From the NCBI RefSeq assembly GCF_019061125.1, contig NZ_JAHQYI010000001.1, positions 744,001-808,000 on the forward strand: a DNA stretch of 64,000 nt. The letters are read 5' to 3'. Position 1 is the stretch's first letter; every line of letters starts with the position of its first letter. The notes under the pieces are model-generated. The model was not told the origin of the DNA. It saw nothing but the letters and a program-made list of their open reading frames with translations, and ran no database searches. Both the position numbers and the translations under genes were made by a program. Positions 27,182 through 37,166 of the stretch are shown here, in pieces. This stretch comes from Microbacterium sp. NC79 (GTDB lineage Bacteria; Actinomycetota; Actinomycetes; Actinomycetales; Microbacteriaceae).

Positions 27182-29104
27182 ATGACCTGGATTGAAGCGG
27201 CTCCGGTCGTCATCGTTGCACTGATTGTGGTGTTTGTGCCCGGTTACGGGGCCGCACGGATCGCCGGATTCTCTCCTTCCACCCGCCTCGCTGTGGCCGC
27301 GCCGCTGAGCCTCGGGGCCATTGCAGTGGCCGCGATCGTCAACATGGTGATTCCGTTCCGCTGGGGCGTGATCGCGTGGCTCCTCTCCGTCGTCGCCCTG
27401 TTGGCTCTGGCCGCCGGGTTGCGCTGGCTTGACCGTGGTTCTGGTCAGCGTGCCGCCGAGCGGACTCCGCTGCAATGGTGGATGTTGGTCACGATGCTGG
27501 TCGCGTTCGTTATGCTCGCGGTTCAGCTCGCACGCGTCACAGGCGCTCCAGAGAACATTTCACAGACATTTGACAACGTCTACCATCTGAACGGTGTGCG
27601 CTGGGTGGGGGAGAGCGGGTACATCGCGCCGACCCGCCAATTGCTCCCCGGCTTCTACCCGAGCCTGTGGCATGCGCTGTCGTGCACCGTCATGATGCTG
27701 ACGGGTGCGAGCGTTCCGGTCGCTGTCAACGCCGTCACCATTGCCCTCGGAGCACTCGTCTGGCCGCTGGCCTGCATCGCCCTCGTGGCGCGCATCGCTG
27801 GGTGCCAGCCTGTCGCACTTGCCATTGGTGCCGTCCTCTCGGCAACGATTCCGCTGTTCCCCATGCTCATGTTGGACTTCGGTGTGCTCTACCCGAACGT
27901 TCTGTCGATTGCGCTACTTCCGTCCGCGCTCGCTGCGCTGCTCTTCGTGCTGGACATCGGTAGTAACGATCTGCCCCGGCCGGCCCTCTGGTCGCGGTGG
28001 GCGCTCCTGCTGGTTTCGATCGGAACCCTCGCGCTTGCGCACCCGAGCACCTTTATCGCGTTCTTGATCTTTGGCGGCTTCGCTGTCATCGCATGGTTGG
28101 TGCGATGGGTGCGGGGCCCTGGGGCCGAGGCGTCGGCGCGTCAGAAGAGGCTCGTCATTGCCGGCGTTATCGCGCTCGGCGTCGTCGCCCTCGGCATTTT
28201 CGTCGTTGCTCGTCCTGCCGCAGACCTGGCATTTTGGCCGCCGACGCGAACACCTGTCGAGGGCGCTGTTGATGTTCTTTCACTGGCCCTGGTTGGACGG
28301 CCAGCGCTGTGGGCGGTCGTTGCCCTTGCCGTCGCAGGGATTATCGCCATCGTCATGAAACGGCGTGATCTGTGGTGGCTGGTTGCCTCATACGCGGCCT
28401 TAGCTGCCATCTACTTTGTCTGCGTCGCCGGGCCGCACAACCGCGTGCGTGCGTTGATTAGTGGCACCTGGTACAACGACGCCAACCGAATCGCATCGCT
28501 GTTTCCGACTCTGCTCATCCCGCTGGCTGCGGTAGGCCTCATGGCCGTGACACGCTGGCTACTGAACTTTGTCCCCACATCCCAACCGCGTGCCGTACGT
28601 GTAGCTGGCGCGACGCTGGTGACCGTCGCCGTCGCTGGCATCGCGATGGTGAATCCGGCTATCGGCGTCGCAGAGCGCTCCATGGCTCGGGTGTACGCGC
28701 AGACGCCGAGCTCACCGCTTGTGAATACTGACGAGCGCACACTTCTTTCGCGACTCGACGACGTGGTTCCGGAGGGGGATGTCATTGCGGGGAGCCCGTG
28801 GACCGGCACGTCTCTGGCATACGCGCTGTCGAATCGTGAAGTCCTGCTCACCAACATTTTCGATGAGATGACACCAACGAAAGATCTCATCGTTAACAAG
28901 CTCGACCAGGCAACCGCCAACCCAGAGGTCTGCGCCGCGTTGCAGACGGAGAACGTGCGCTGGGTCCTCGACTTTGGTCCGTTGGGCGTGCATGCAGGAC
29001 CCCACCCCTACCCGGGCCTCGAACAAGCAGGGCCAGACGTGCTCTCGCTCGTGGATTCCGAGGGCGAAGCGAAGCTCTACCGCATCATCGCTTGCGGCGA
29101 GTAA
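27182..29104 (+). CDS. DUF6541-family multi-spanning membrane protein, copy 2
   Basis: A 640-residue paralogue of the protein at 11343-13268, with the same layout of about 13 membrane segments and an extracytoplasmic C-terminal domain ending KLYRIIACGE. The loop motif is FDNVYHLNGVRWVGE followed by GFYPSLWHAL, and later FGVLYPNVLSIALLPSALA matches WGVLYPNALSTAMLPAALA in copy 1. A GT-C-like lipid-sugar transferase role is inferred. GGGAG precedes ATG 27182, with TACGAT as a possible -10 at 27147. It closes the plus-strand run. Confidence 0.8.
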   Translation: MTWIEAAPVVIVALIVVFVPGYGAARIAGFSPSTRLAVAAPLSLGAIAVAAIVNMVIPFRWGVIAWLLSVVALLALAAGLRWLDRGSGQRAAERTPLQWWMLVTMLVAFVMLAVQLARVTGAPENISQTFDNVYHLNGVRWVGESGYIAPTRQLLPGFYPSLWHALSCTVMMLTGASVPVAVNAVTIALGALVWPLACIALVARIAGCQPVALAIGAVLSATIPLFPMLMLDFGVLYPNVLSIALLPSALAALLFVLDIGSNDLPRPALWSRWALLLVSIGTLALAHPSTFIAFLIFGGFAVIAWLVRWVRGPGAEASARQKRLVIAGVIALGVVALGIFVVARPAADLAFWPPTRTPVEGAVDVLSLALVGRPALWAVVALAVAGIIAIVMKRRDLWWLVASYAALAAIYFVCVAGPHNRVRALISGTWYNDANRIASLFPTLLIPLAAVGLMAVTRWLLNFVPTSQPRAVRVAGATLVTVAVAGIAMVNPAIGVAERSMARVYAQTPSSPLVNTDERTLLSRLDDVVPEGDVIAGSPWTGTSLAYALSNREVLLTNIFDEMTPTKDLIVNKLDQATANPEVCAALQTENVRWVLDFGPLGVHAGPHPYPGLEQAGPDVLSLVDSEGEAKLYRIIACGE

Positions 29105-29121
29105 CGGCGGCGCCGCAACGC

Positions 29122-30079
29122 TTACACGCGTGGTGAGAACGGCTCAAAGTTTGGTCGGTCTGGTGTCGCTTGGATGTCGAGTTGCAGACTCGTGAGGAGC
29201 ATCTGTATGCCGATCATGAGCGGTAGCGCCGCCAGCATGACGGTGGCTGCCGTTGCGACGACAGAGGACGCGATCTGGAAAATGACCCAGATTGAAATGC
29301 CGACGCCGATGCCGGTCATGAGTAACCCGCCGAAGAGCAAAAGCGCGATGGGGGAGAAGGACCACAGGACGTAGCGGTACCAGATGCGCGACCAGTAGCC
29401 CACCGTGAGGCGGTTGAGCAGCTCAGGTACGACCTTTCGCAATTTGATGCTGGAAACCTCTTCGCCGTACACGGCAGGAATTGGAACATCGGTGGCCGAC
29501 ACTTGCAGAATGTTCAGCTTAATGAGGAGGTCGTTCTCGAAGCTGTAGCGCTCGGCAACCGAACTGAGGTCAATGCGCTTGAGTACTTCGGTGCGAACCG
29601 CCGTGTAACCGTTCTGCGGGTCAAACAGGTTCCAATAGCCGCTGGAAAGTTTTGTCATGAACGACAGCACCACGTTGCCAAATACGCGGTGCCCGGGCAT
29701 TCCCTTGAATGATTCGGGGCCATAGAAGCGATTAGCCTTCGCGAACCCGTAGCCATCGTCGGTGACCTTATTCAAGAGATCGGGTAGATAGTGCGGATCC
29801 ATCTGAGCGTCACCAGCCATCACGACATTGACGTCAGCTCCCAGGTCTAGGGCGGCGCGATGCGCGGTGATAATGGCACCACCAACCCCCTTATTGACCT
29901 CGTGGCGGATGAGGGTGACACGGGGATCGTTCACTGCGCGCACGGCATCGCTCGTGCCGTCGGGGCTGCAGTCGTCGACGATCACGATGTGATCAACGAA
30001 GCTTGGCATCGTGGTGATGACCTTCGCGATCATCTTTTCTTCACGGTAGGCGGGTACCACCGCCGCGATGATGGCGTTC

Positions 30080-30087
<8 letters not shown>
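29122..30087 (-). CDS. GT2 polyprenyl-phosphate glycosyltransferase with C-terminal membrane hairpin (GtrB-like)
   Basis: A 321-residue enzyme with a GT-A domain: IIAAVVPAYREEKMIAKVI, IVIVDDCSPDGTSD, the MAGDAQMDPHYLPDLL metal site, and FDPQNGYTAV. Two C-terminal hydrophobic segments follow, about residues 235-260 and 270-295. It likely makes a polyprenyl-phosphate sugar. ATG 30087 overlaps the stop of the upstream GtrA gene by 8 nt, the usual GtrA-GtrB pairing. It converges on the DUF6541 gene with a 17-nt gap. Confidence 0.9.
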
Positions 30088-31853
<1,766 letters not shown>

Positions 31854-31867
31854 GCGGATCACGCACG

Positions 31868-31912
31868 AAAAGAGGCGGGCCGGGGGAGTGAATCCCTCGG
31901 CCCGCCTCTTTT
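31868..31912. terminator. Bidirectional intrinsic terminator between glf and glfT2
   Basis: A long inverted repeat, AAAAGAGGCGGGCCG pairing with CGGCCCGCCTCTTTT, closes on a short loop. The A/T ends give a U-tract in both directions, which suits the convergent genes on each side. Confidence 0.9.
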
Positions 31913-31919
31913 GCGCGAC

Positions 31920-33833
31920 TTACTGCCCCTTTGTGAACGTTTCGTGCCAGCGCTCGGTCGAGGTGAGCTCTGACAGCGCAGCGCGGTACTGGCGGGAAAG
32001 CTCAGGCCAGTTGCGGCGAAGCTCAGCGTGCAGACGAATTGATTCCGGCAGCATCTGACGGAACTTTGCGCGGTCGCGGGTATAGATGACCTTTCCTGAG
32101 CCATCGGCGGCGCTGACCAGTGCACTATCAAACTCCGGTACACGCCACCATGCCGCGTCTTCCTTGCCGATTTCGACTTCCGGCTGCGTCACGTTGGCGG
32201 CCTTCGGCTTGTGGAACCAGTGATTCAGCAGGGTGCGTGCGGTAAAGATGCGGAGGGCGAGACCCGTGGGGTTCTCCGGCTTTTCGACGAGGCGCTCCAC
32301 CGTATAAACACGACGGCCGAAGCGCGACTTGAGAACGGTGCCACGGTCTTTAATGACGCGCGTCTCGGCAAACTCGGACTGCAGGGCGCGGGCGGCAGGC
32401 ATCGCGGTCGCGAGGTTGCCCCACATATGTTCGGGGCCGCTCAGGACATCACGGAGCGCACGCGCACGCAACTCAGCTGGGTAGTACTGCATCATCATGA
32501 GGTGCTTCAGGTCGGCACGACGGCTGTGACGAATCAGGTGCCCGCCGTGCGGTTCCGGTGAGTGCAGCAACGCCGCAACGATGCGGTTGCGGGCGTGGAA
32601 ATATGCCTGCCAGTCAATCGAATCATCTTTACCCACCCAGGACACGTGCCACAGCGCGACGCCAGGCAACGACACCGTCGAGTATCCGGCAGCGCCAGCA
32701 CGGATGGAGTACTCGGCGTCGTCCCACTTGATGAACGCGGGTAGCGAGAGGCCGATTTCACGAATGATGTCTTTGGGAATGAGCGTCATCCACCAGCCGT
32801 TGTAGTCGGCATCCATACGCATGTGTAGCTCGGGCGACTGGCGGAGGTTCTGCGCACCGAAGTCGTGCGGCATTACCTCTTGGTAAAGCGTGCGCCACAT
32901 GAACGGTTTGCGGTCAACGACTTCGGCCCAGGCGTGCAATTTCGGTCGATCGAGAAGATCAAACATGTGGCCGCCGACGATGGTCGGCGTCGTTGCGTAG
33001 CGGCCGAAAACGATCGAACGGCGCAGTGATTCGGGCTCGATTTCAACATCATCATCGAGCAACTGCACGAAGTCGCTCTCTTCGCGCTGGAGCGTTTCAT
33101 ACATCGAGCGCGCAAAGCCACCGGAACCACCGAGGTTGGGCTGCTCAATGATCTGTAGCGTTTCGCCGAGACGCTCAGCGACCTCAGCGTAGCCCGCTTG
33201 ATCTTTGACTTTCTGCGTGCCCTGGTCGATCAGGAAGATGCGGTCAACGAGTGCCAGTGCGTCGGGGGCATCGGCGAGTGCGGTCAGCGTCGCCACACAG
33301 TAGTCCGGCTTGTTGTATGTCGTGGTTCCGATCGAAGCTTTGCCCGTGCGCGCTGGCTCTTCTTCGGTCGTCCACTCGCCGCCCAAAAGCACGGCAGGCT
33401 TCGCGTCGGCGATAACGTCGAACCAAATCCAGCCACCATCGCTGTACTGGTTGAGTTGTAGGTCAAAGTGCGATTCGCTCGTGCCCGAAACCTCGCGGAT
33501 GGCGAGTCGCTGGCGAACACCCTTGCTCGTGGAGCGGTAGACGAGGACTGTCGCGTCGCCCTCGACGCGGACGGTGAGGCGAACCTCCTTCAACGGCGTC
33601 CAGTGCTGCCAGTAGGAGGCCGGGAAAGCATTGAAGTAGGTGCCGAGAGAGACGCGGCGTCCCGCGACCACACGCACACTGGTGCGGCCCAGGATGTTGC
33701 CAATGTGTGCGCGCGATGAAACACGAACCGGCTCTTCATCGATCGACGACCAGGTTTCTGGGTCGGCGTACAGGGGCAGAAGATCAGGATCGCGGTCGAG
33801 CGGGAAGACCACGTTTTGCAAGATGTGCGTCAC
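31920..33833 (-). CDS. glfT2: Galactofuranosyltransferase GlfT2-like (galactan polymerase)
   Basis: The protein is 637 residues, the same length as mycobacterial GlfT2, which polymerises galactofuranose with alternating beta-1,5 and beta-1,6 links. An N-terminal beta-sandwich precedes a GT-A domain with IGTTTYNKPDYCVATLTAL, the metal site LLDDDVEIEP (Asp260-262), the catalytic KWDDAEYSIRAG (370-374) and a metal-ligand histidine at 396 in ALWHVSW. A helical C-terminal region follows. The donor would come from glf, 67 bp away. The start is GTG 33833. It is divergent from the second Wzm gene. Confidence 0.92.
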   Translation of the reverse strand: MTHILQNVVFPLDRDPDLLPLYADPETWSSIDEEPVRVSSRAHIGNILGRTSVRVVAGRRVSLGTYFNAFPASYWQHWTPLKEVRLTVRVEGDATVLVYRSTSKGVRQRLAIREVSGTSESHFDLQLNQYSDGGWIWFDVIADAKPAVLLGGEWTTEEEPARTGKASIGTTTYNKPDYCVATLTALADAPDALALVDRIFLIDQGTQKVKDQAGYAEVAERLGETLQIIEQPNLGGSGGFARSMYETLQREESDFVQLLDDDVEIEPESLRRSIVFGRYATTPTIVGGHMFDLLDRPKLHAWAEVVDRKPFMWRTLYQEVMPHDFGAQNLRQSPELHMRMDADYNGWWMTLIPKDIIREIGLSLPAFIKWDDAEYSIRAGAAGYSTVSLPGVALWHVSWVGKDDSIDWQAYFHARNRIVAALLHSPEPHGGHLIRHSRRADLKHLMMMQYYPAELRARALRDVLSGPEHMWGNLATAMPAARALQSEFAETRVIKDRGTVLKSRFGRRVYTVERLVEKPENPTGLALRIFTARTLLNHWFHKPKAANVTQPEVEIGKEDAAWWRVPEFDSALVSAADGSGKVIYTRDRAKFRQMLPESIRLHAELRRNWPELSRQYRAALSELTSTERWHETFTKGQ

Positions 33834-33862
33834 AGTGACAAAAATCTCCGAGAGTGAGTTTG

Positions 33863-33882
33863 CGGCCGCAAGAAAGCGGCCG
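33863..33882. promoter_or_regulatory. Inverted repeat in the glfT2 / wzm2 divergent region
   Basis: CGGCCGC and GCGGCCG form a perfect 7-bp dyad around AAGAAA, 30 bp upstream of glfT2. It could be an operator or a leader hairpin; no regulator is indicated. Confidence 0.3.
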
Positions 33883-33950
33883 ACGTAAGCCTACTTCAGG
33901 CCCCTGGATACCCGCTGGTACGCCTAACAGGTTCCCAGCCTCGCGGCCTC

Positions 33951-33956
33951 TAGACT
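33951..33956 (+). promoter_or_regulatory. Candidate -10 element of a leaderless second Wzm transcript
   Basis: TAGACT ends 6 nt before GTG 33963. It shares the context cctcTAGA with the promoter candidate of the first Wzm gene. Confidence 0.45.
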
Positions 33957-33962
33957 CGAACT

Positions 33963-34751
33963 GTGACGAGCCGCCCCCCGTTGACGAAGCAACGCCGGTA
34001 CCTCCACGCGCTTCGGCTGTTGTCTGCGCGCGATCTGAAGGTGCGCTACGCAACGAGCCTGCTCGGGTATTTCTGGAGTGTTCTTGATCCGCTTGTGATG
34101 GCGGTCATCTACTGGTTTATCTTCACGCAGGTGTTCCAACGGGAGAACGTTGGGGCGGAACCATATATCGTCTTCCTCGTTGCCGGGTTGCTGCCGTGGG
34201 TATGGTTCAACCTGTCGGTCAGCGACTTCACTCGTGCGTTCCGCAAAGACGCAAAGTTGGTGCGCTCGACGAACATTCCGCGCTCTATCTGGATCGCGCG
34301 CATCATCGTGAGCAAGGGTGCCGAGTTTCTGTTCGCGCTACCTGTGCTTGCCCTGTTCGCCATGTTCGCTGGCGCAACCATTGGCTGGGGTGCCCTGCTG
34401 TTTCCCCTGGCCATCCTGATGCAGGCGCTACTTCTCCTGGGCCTCGGACTCTTGGTTGCCCCGCTCTGCGTTCTCTACAGCGACCTCGAGCGCACAACCA
34501 AGCTGGTGCTGCGGGCTCTGTTCTACGCATCGCCCGTGATCTACGGAATTAATGACCTGCCGGCACCGTTCGATCAGATCGCCGCGTTCAACCCGCTCGC
34601 CGGCATCTTCACGCTGTACCGCATGGCATTCTTCCCTGAGGAGTTCGACCTGTTTAGCGTCGTTGTGAGCGTGATCCTCACGCTCGCCCTGCTGGTGACG
34701 GGTATCGTGACATTCCGCCGCCTCGAGCGCACCGTGCTGAAGGAGCTGTAA
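33963..34751 (+). CDS. wzm: ABC-2 type polysaccharide exporter permease (Wzm), system 2
   Basis: A 262-residue permease with six hydrophobic segments. Before the first segment it has LSARDLKVRYATSLLGYFWSVLDPL, the conserved motif of Wzm/TagG proteins, and later FYASPVIYGINDLP. Linked to GlfT1-like and GlfT2-like genes, it matches the mycobacterial exporter Rv3783/Rv3781 that flips the lipid-linked galactan. It shares one base with the Wzt start (stop/start overlap). Confidence 0.92.
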   Translation: MTSRPPLTKQRRYLHALRLLSARDLKVRYATSLLGYFWSVLDPLVMAVIYWFIFTQVFQRENVGAEPYIVFLVAGLLPWVWFNLSVSDFTRAFRKDAKLVRSTNIPRSIWIARIIVSKGAEFLFALPVLALFAMFAGATIGWGALLFPLAILMQALLLLGLGLLVAPLCVLYSDLERTTKLVLRALFYASPVIYGINDLPAPFDQIAAFNPLAGIFTLYRMAFFPEEFDLFSVVVSVILTLALLVTGIVTFRRLERTVLKEL

Positions 34752-35506
34752 TGACTGACCCCACCAGCACAGCCATCTCTGCCATGACGATCACTGACCT
34801 TGGTGTGAGGTTCCGTCGCAACCGTCGCGGCCGACCGAGCCTGAAAGATCTGTTCGGCGGCGCGAAGCGACGGACGAAGCCGGGTCAGTTCTGGCCGCTT
34901 CGTCATGTCTCTTTTGCCGTGAACTATGGCGAAGCGATCGGTGTCGTCGGCCGCAACGGGCAGGGTAAATCAACCCTCCTCAAGCTCGTCGCGGGAGTGC
35001 TACTGCCCGACGAGGGGACCGTCGAAGTGCATGGCGGAGTCGCACCGTTGATTGAGCTCACGGGAGGCTTCGCCGCAGACCTCACCGTTCGTGAAAACGT
35101 CCGACTTATCGCGGGCTTGCACGGCATGAGCCGTTCTGAGATCGACGCCCGATTCGACGGCATCATCGCCTTTGCCGAGATCGGCGACTTCCTCGAAACC
35201 CCGTACAAGCATCTCTCCAGCGGCATGAAGGTGCGTTTGGCGTTCTCCGTCGTCTCTCAACTCGATGAGCCGATCCTTCTCGTTGACGAGGTGCTCGCAG
35301 TGGGCGACAAAGCGTTCCGCGACAAATGCTACAAGCGCATCGATGAGCTCCTTAACGAGGGACGCACCCTCTTCTTCGTCAGCCACAACGAACGCGACTT
35401 GCGCCGCTTCTGTACACGCGGCCTGTATCTCGACAGCGGGAGGCTCGTCCTTGATGGCCCGATCGCCGACGTGCTTGACAGGTACAACGCCGAACACGGC
35501 ACGTAA
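34751..35506 (+). CDS. wzt: Polysaccharide ABC exporter ATPase (Wzt), system 2, ATPase domain only
   Basis: A 251-residue ATPase. Walker A is GRNGQGKST at 67-75, the signature is LSSGMKVRLAFSVV near 157, Walker B is ILLVDEVLAVGDKAF, and the H-loop is FVSHNERD. As in system 1, a C-terminal carbohydrate-recognition domain is missing, as is also true of the mycobacterial galactan exporter. Proximity to glf and the GlfT genes supports galactan export. Confidence 0.93.
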   Translation: MTDPTSTAISAMTITDLGVRFRRNRRGRPSLKDLFGGAKRRTKPGQFWPLRHVSFAVNYGEAIGVVGRNGQGKSTLLKLVAGVLLPDEGTVEVHGGVAPLIELTGGFAADLTVRENVRLIAGLHGMSRSEIDARFDGIIAFAEIGDFLETPYKHLSSGMKVRLAFSVVSQLDEPILLVDEVLAVGDKAFRDKCYKRIDELLNEGRTLFFVSHNERDLRRFCTRGLYLDSGRLVLDGPIADVLDRYNAEHGT

Positions 35507-35514
35507 CGCCCGCG

Positions 35515-35559
35515 CTGGCGCAGTGCGTTACGCGTTGGTCCGCCGCGCTACTGCGCCAG
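35515..35559. terminator. Possible hairpin between wzt2 and the convergent anchored-protein gene
   Basis: CTGGCGCAGT and ACTGCGCCAG form a perfect 10-bp stem with a 25-nt loop that overlaps the end of the minus-strand gene. No U-tract is present, so the function is tentative. Confidence 0.35.
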
Positions 35560-36141
35560 GTCCAGAAGCGTGGCGAGGCTGGTGTGCGCTGATTCGAGCG
35601 CCGTCGCCGTGCGGGCAGAATCAGTGTTTCCTAGTGCCTGGTAGAGAGCATCAAGTGCTCCGCTATAAGACTCAACGGCACCCTTCCACGTGTCCGGGTC
35701 GGACGGCTTCGGGTGATCAAGCAGGCGCTGCACATCCTGCATCATTGGGCGGACGATGTCTTGAGTACCGGCAAACGAGCCCCCGTCGACGGAGACTTCA
35801 ATCATTGACAGGCCGGTTTCTGCATCGGAGAGATAAGGCGCCACCGCGGCGCGGAAGTCAGCGTCATCCGGAACAGGGTCGCCTGTCGGAGTGACGGTGG
35901 GCTCTGGCTCCGGTGTTGCCGAAGCGCTCGGTGTCGCTGTCGGTGTCGCACTCGTCGTGGGGGAGGCGGTCGGCGTTGCCGTTGCAGAAGCACTCGCACT
36001 CGTGCTCGGCGTCGGCTTGGCCTCGCCCTGGAAAGGTGGGTTCACCGCAAGCAGGACAGCACTACCGGCGATGATCAGCGCAACAACGCCAATGGCGACC
36101 AGCAGGCCGATGCGACCAGAATTTCCTGCACGAGGGGACAC
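35548..36141 (-). CDS. Membrane-anchored protein of unknown function with Thr/Ser/Ala/Pro-rich linker
   Basis: I do not recognise a family. The 197-residue protein has a short basic N-terminus, one membrane segment (about residues 10-33), and a low-complexity linker of Ala/Ser/Thr/Pro at about 38-80. The remaining ~115 residues form an extracytoplasmic, probably helical domain rich in Asp/Leu/Ala. GTG 36141 is chosen because AAGGAG sits 4 nt upstream. It is 13 nt downstream of the GlfT1-like gene, so it likely belongs to the galactan operon. Confidence 0.7.
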   Translation of the reverse strand: MSPRAGNSGRIGLLVAIGVVALIIAGSAVLLAVNPPFQGEAKPTPSTSASASATATPTASPTTSATPTATPSASATPEPEPTVTPTGDPVPDDADFRAAVAPYLSDAETGLSMIEVSVDGGSFAGTQDIVRPMMQDVQRLLDHPKPSDPDTWKGAVESYSGALDALYQALGNTDSARTATALESAHTSLATLLDLAQ

Positions 36142-36154
36142 GGAGCTCCTTGAC

Positions 36155-37126
36155 TTACTTAGCGTCGGTGGTGAGCGGGGCAAGCGGCGGCATCGGCGTC
36201 CATGTGCGGTCGCGCGACAGCTTGCGACCGTCACGAATACCGCGGAACAGATTACTGGTTCCGCGCACCTTGCGCTCCACAATCGTGAGGCGGATCAGTT
36301 CTTTCGCAAACGTCAGGAACGAGCCGAAAGCAAAAGCAACGGGGCGGTATGTGCCGTGCTGCTTGTAGTAGTGGCGCATATATGCACGGTTACGCATGAT
36401 GTAGTAGCGGTACGCGTCGCTCGAAGCGTTGAGATGACGCAGGCCCATGTCCCACTGTTTGATTTCGCGCGTGCGACGCAAGACGAAGTCGTCGACGATC
36501 ACGGCGGTCGTCTTGAGGGACGCGAGCCAGCCGTACACCGTGTCATCCCAGTAGATGAAGAAGCGCGGGTCGGGAAGGCCGATCTGCTGCACGATGTCGC
36601 GGTGGATGAACATGCCCTCGAAGCAGCCCGAGTTCATCTCTTTGTACCCGGAGCTGTCGAAAGCTGCCGGAGCGAACGGAATCGGAATTCCCATCGACGG
36701 TGAAACGCGGTATTGCCAATAGAACTCGCTGCCGTCATAGTCATAGCGGCGACCCTGAATGCTCTTGAAGCGCGGTGCCCACTTGCCCATCTTGGCCAGA
36801 CCGTCGGCGACGAGTTCAACATCGTCGTCCATCATCCAGATCCATTCGGAGCCCAGCTCATAGGCGACCCGCATGCCCTCGCTGAAGCCACCGGAACCAC
36901 CGGTGTTTGTCTCCATACGCTGGTACACGAGCGTGGTTCCGAGCTTGTCGCGGTAGGTCTCGACGAGTTCTGGAGTGTCGTCAGCGGATGCGTTATCCAC
37001 CACGACGACATAGCCCGGCTTCGGGTCCATCGCAATGACGGAGTCGAGAAGACGCGTCAGCAGGTGCGAGCGGTTGTACGTAACGACAACGATTGTTGCC
37101 GACGCCGGTTCGAATGCAGCAGACAT
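36155..37126 (-). CDS. glfT1: GT2 galactofuranosyl/rhamnosyl transferase, GlfT1-like
   Basis: A 323-residue GT-A enzyme: TIVVVTYNRSHLLTRLLDSV, VVVVDNASADDTPE, TGGSGGFSEGMRVAYELG, and the metal site WMMDDDVELV. Later FFIYWDDTVYGW supplies the catalytic acidic pair. These features fit the GlfT1/GlfT2 family, in which GlfT1 adds the first galactofuranose units to the linker. It shares the neighbourhood with glf, GlfT2 and Wzm/Wzt. Which acceptor it uses here is not shown. ATG 37126 starts the homologous part; the region upstream overlaps the ligase gene. Confidence 0.87.
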   Translation of the reverse strand: MSAAFEPASATIVVVTYNRSHLLTRLLDSVIAMDPKPGYVVVVDNASADDTPELVETYRDKLGTTLVYQRMETNTGGSGGFSEGMRVAYELGSEWIWMMDDDVELVADGLAKMGKWAPRFKSIQGRRYDYDGSEFYWQYRVSPSMGIPIPFAPAAFDSSGYKEMNSGCFEGMFIHRDIVQQIGLPDPRFFIYWDDTVYGWLASLKTTAVIVDDFVLRRTREIKQWDMGLRHLNASSDAYRYYIMRNRAYMRHYYKQHGTYRPVAFAFGSFLTFAKELIRLTIVERKVRGTSNLFRGIRDGRKLSRDRTWTPMPPLAPLTTDAK

Positions 37127-37166
37127 GATTCCCAGGGTGTGGAGGGGGAGCGGAACGCCTTCGAGC

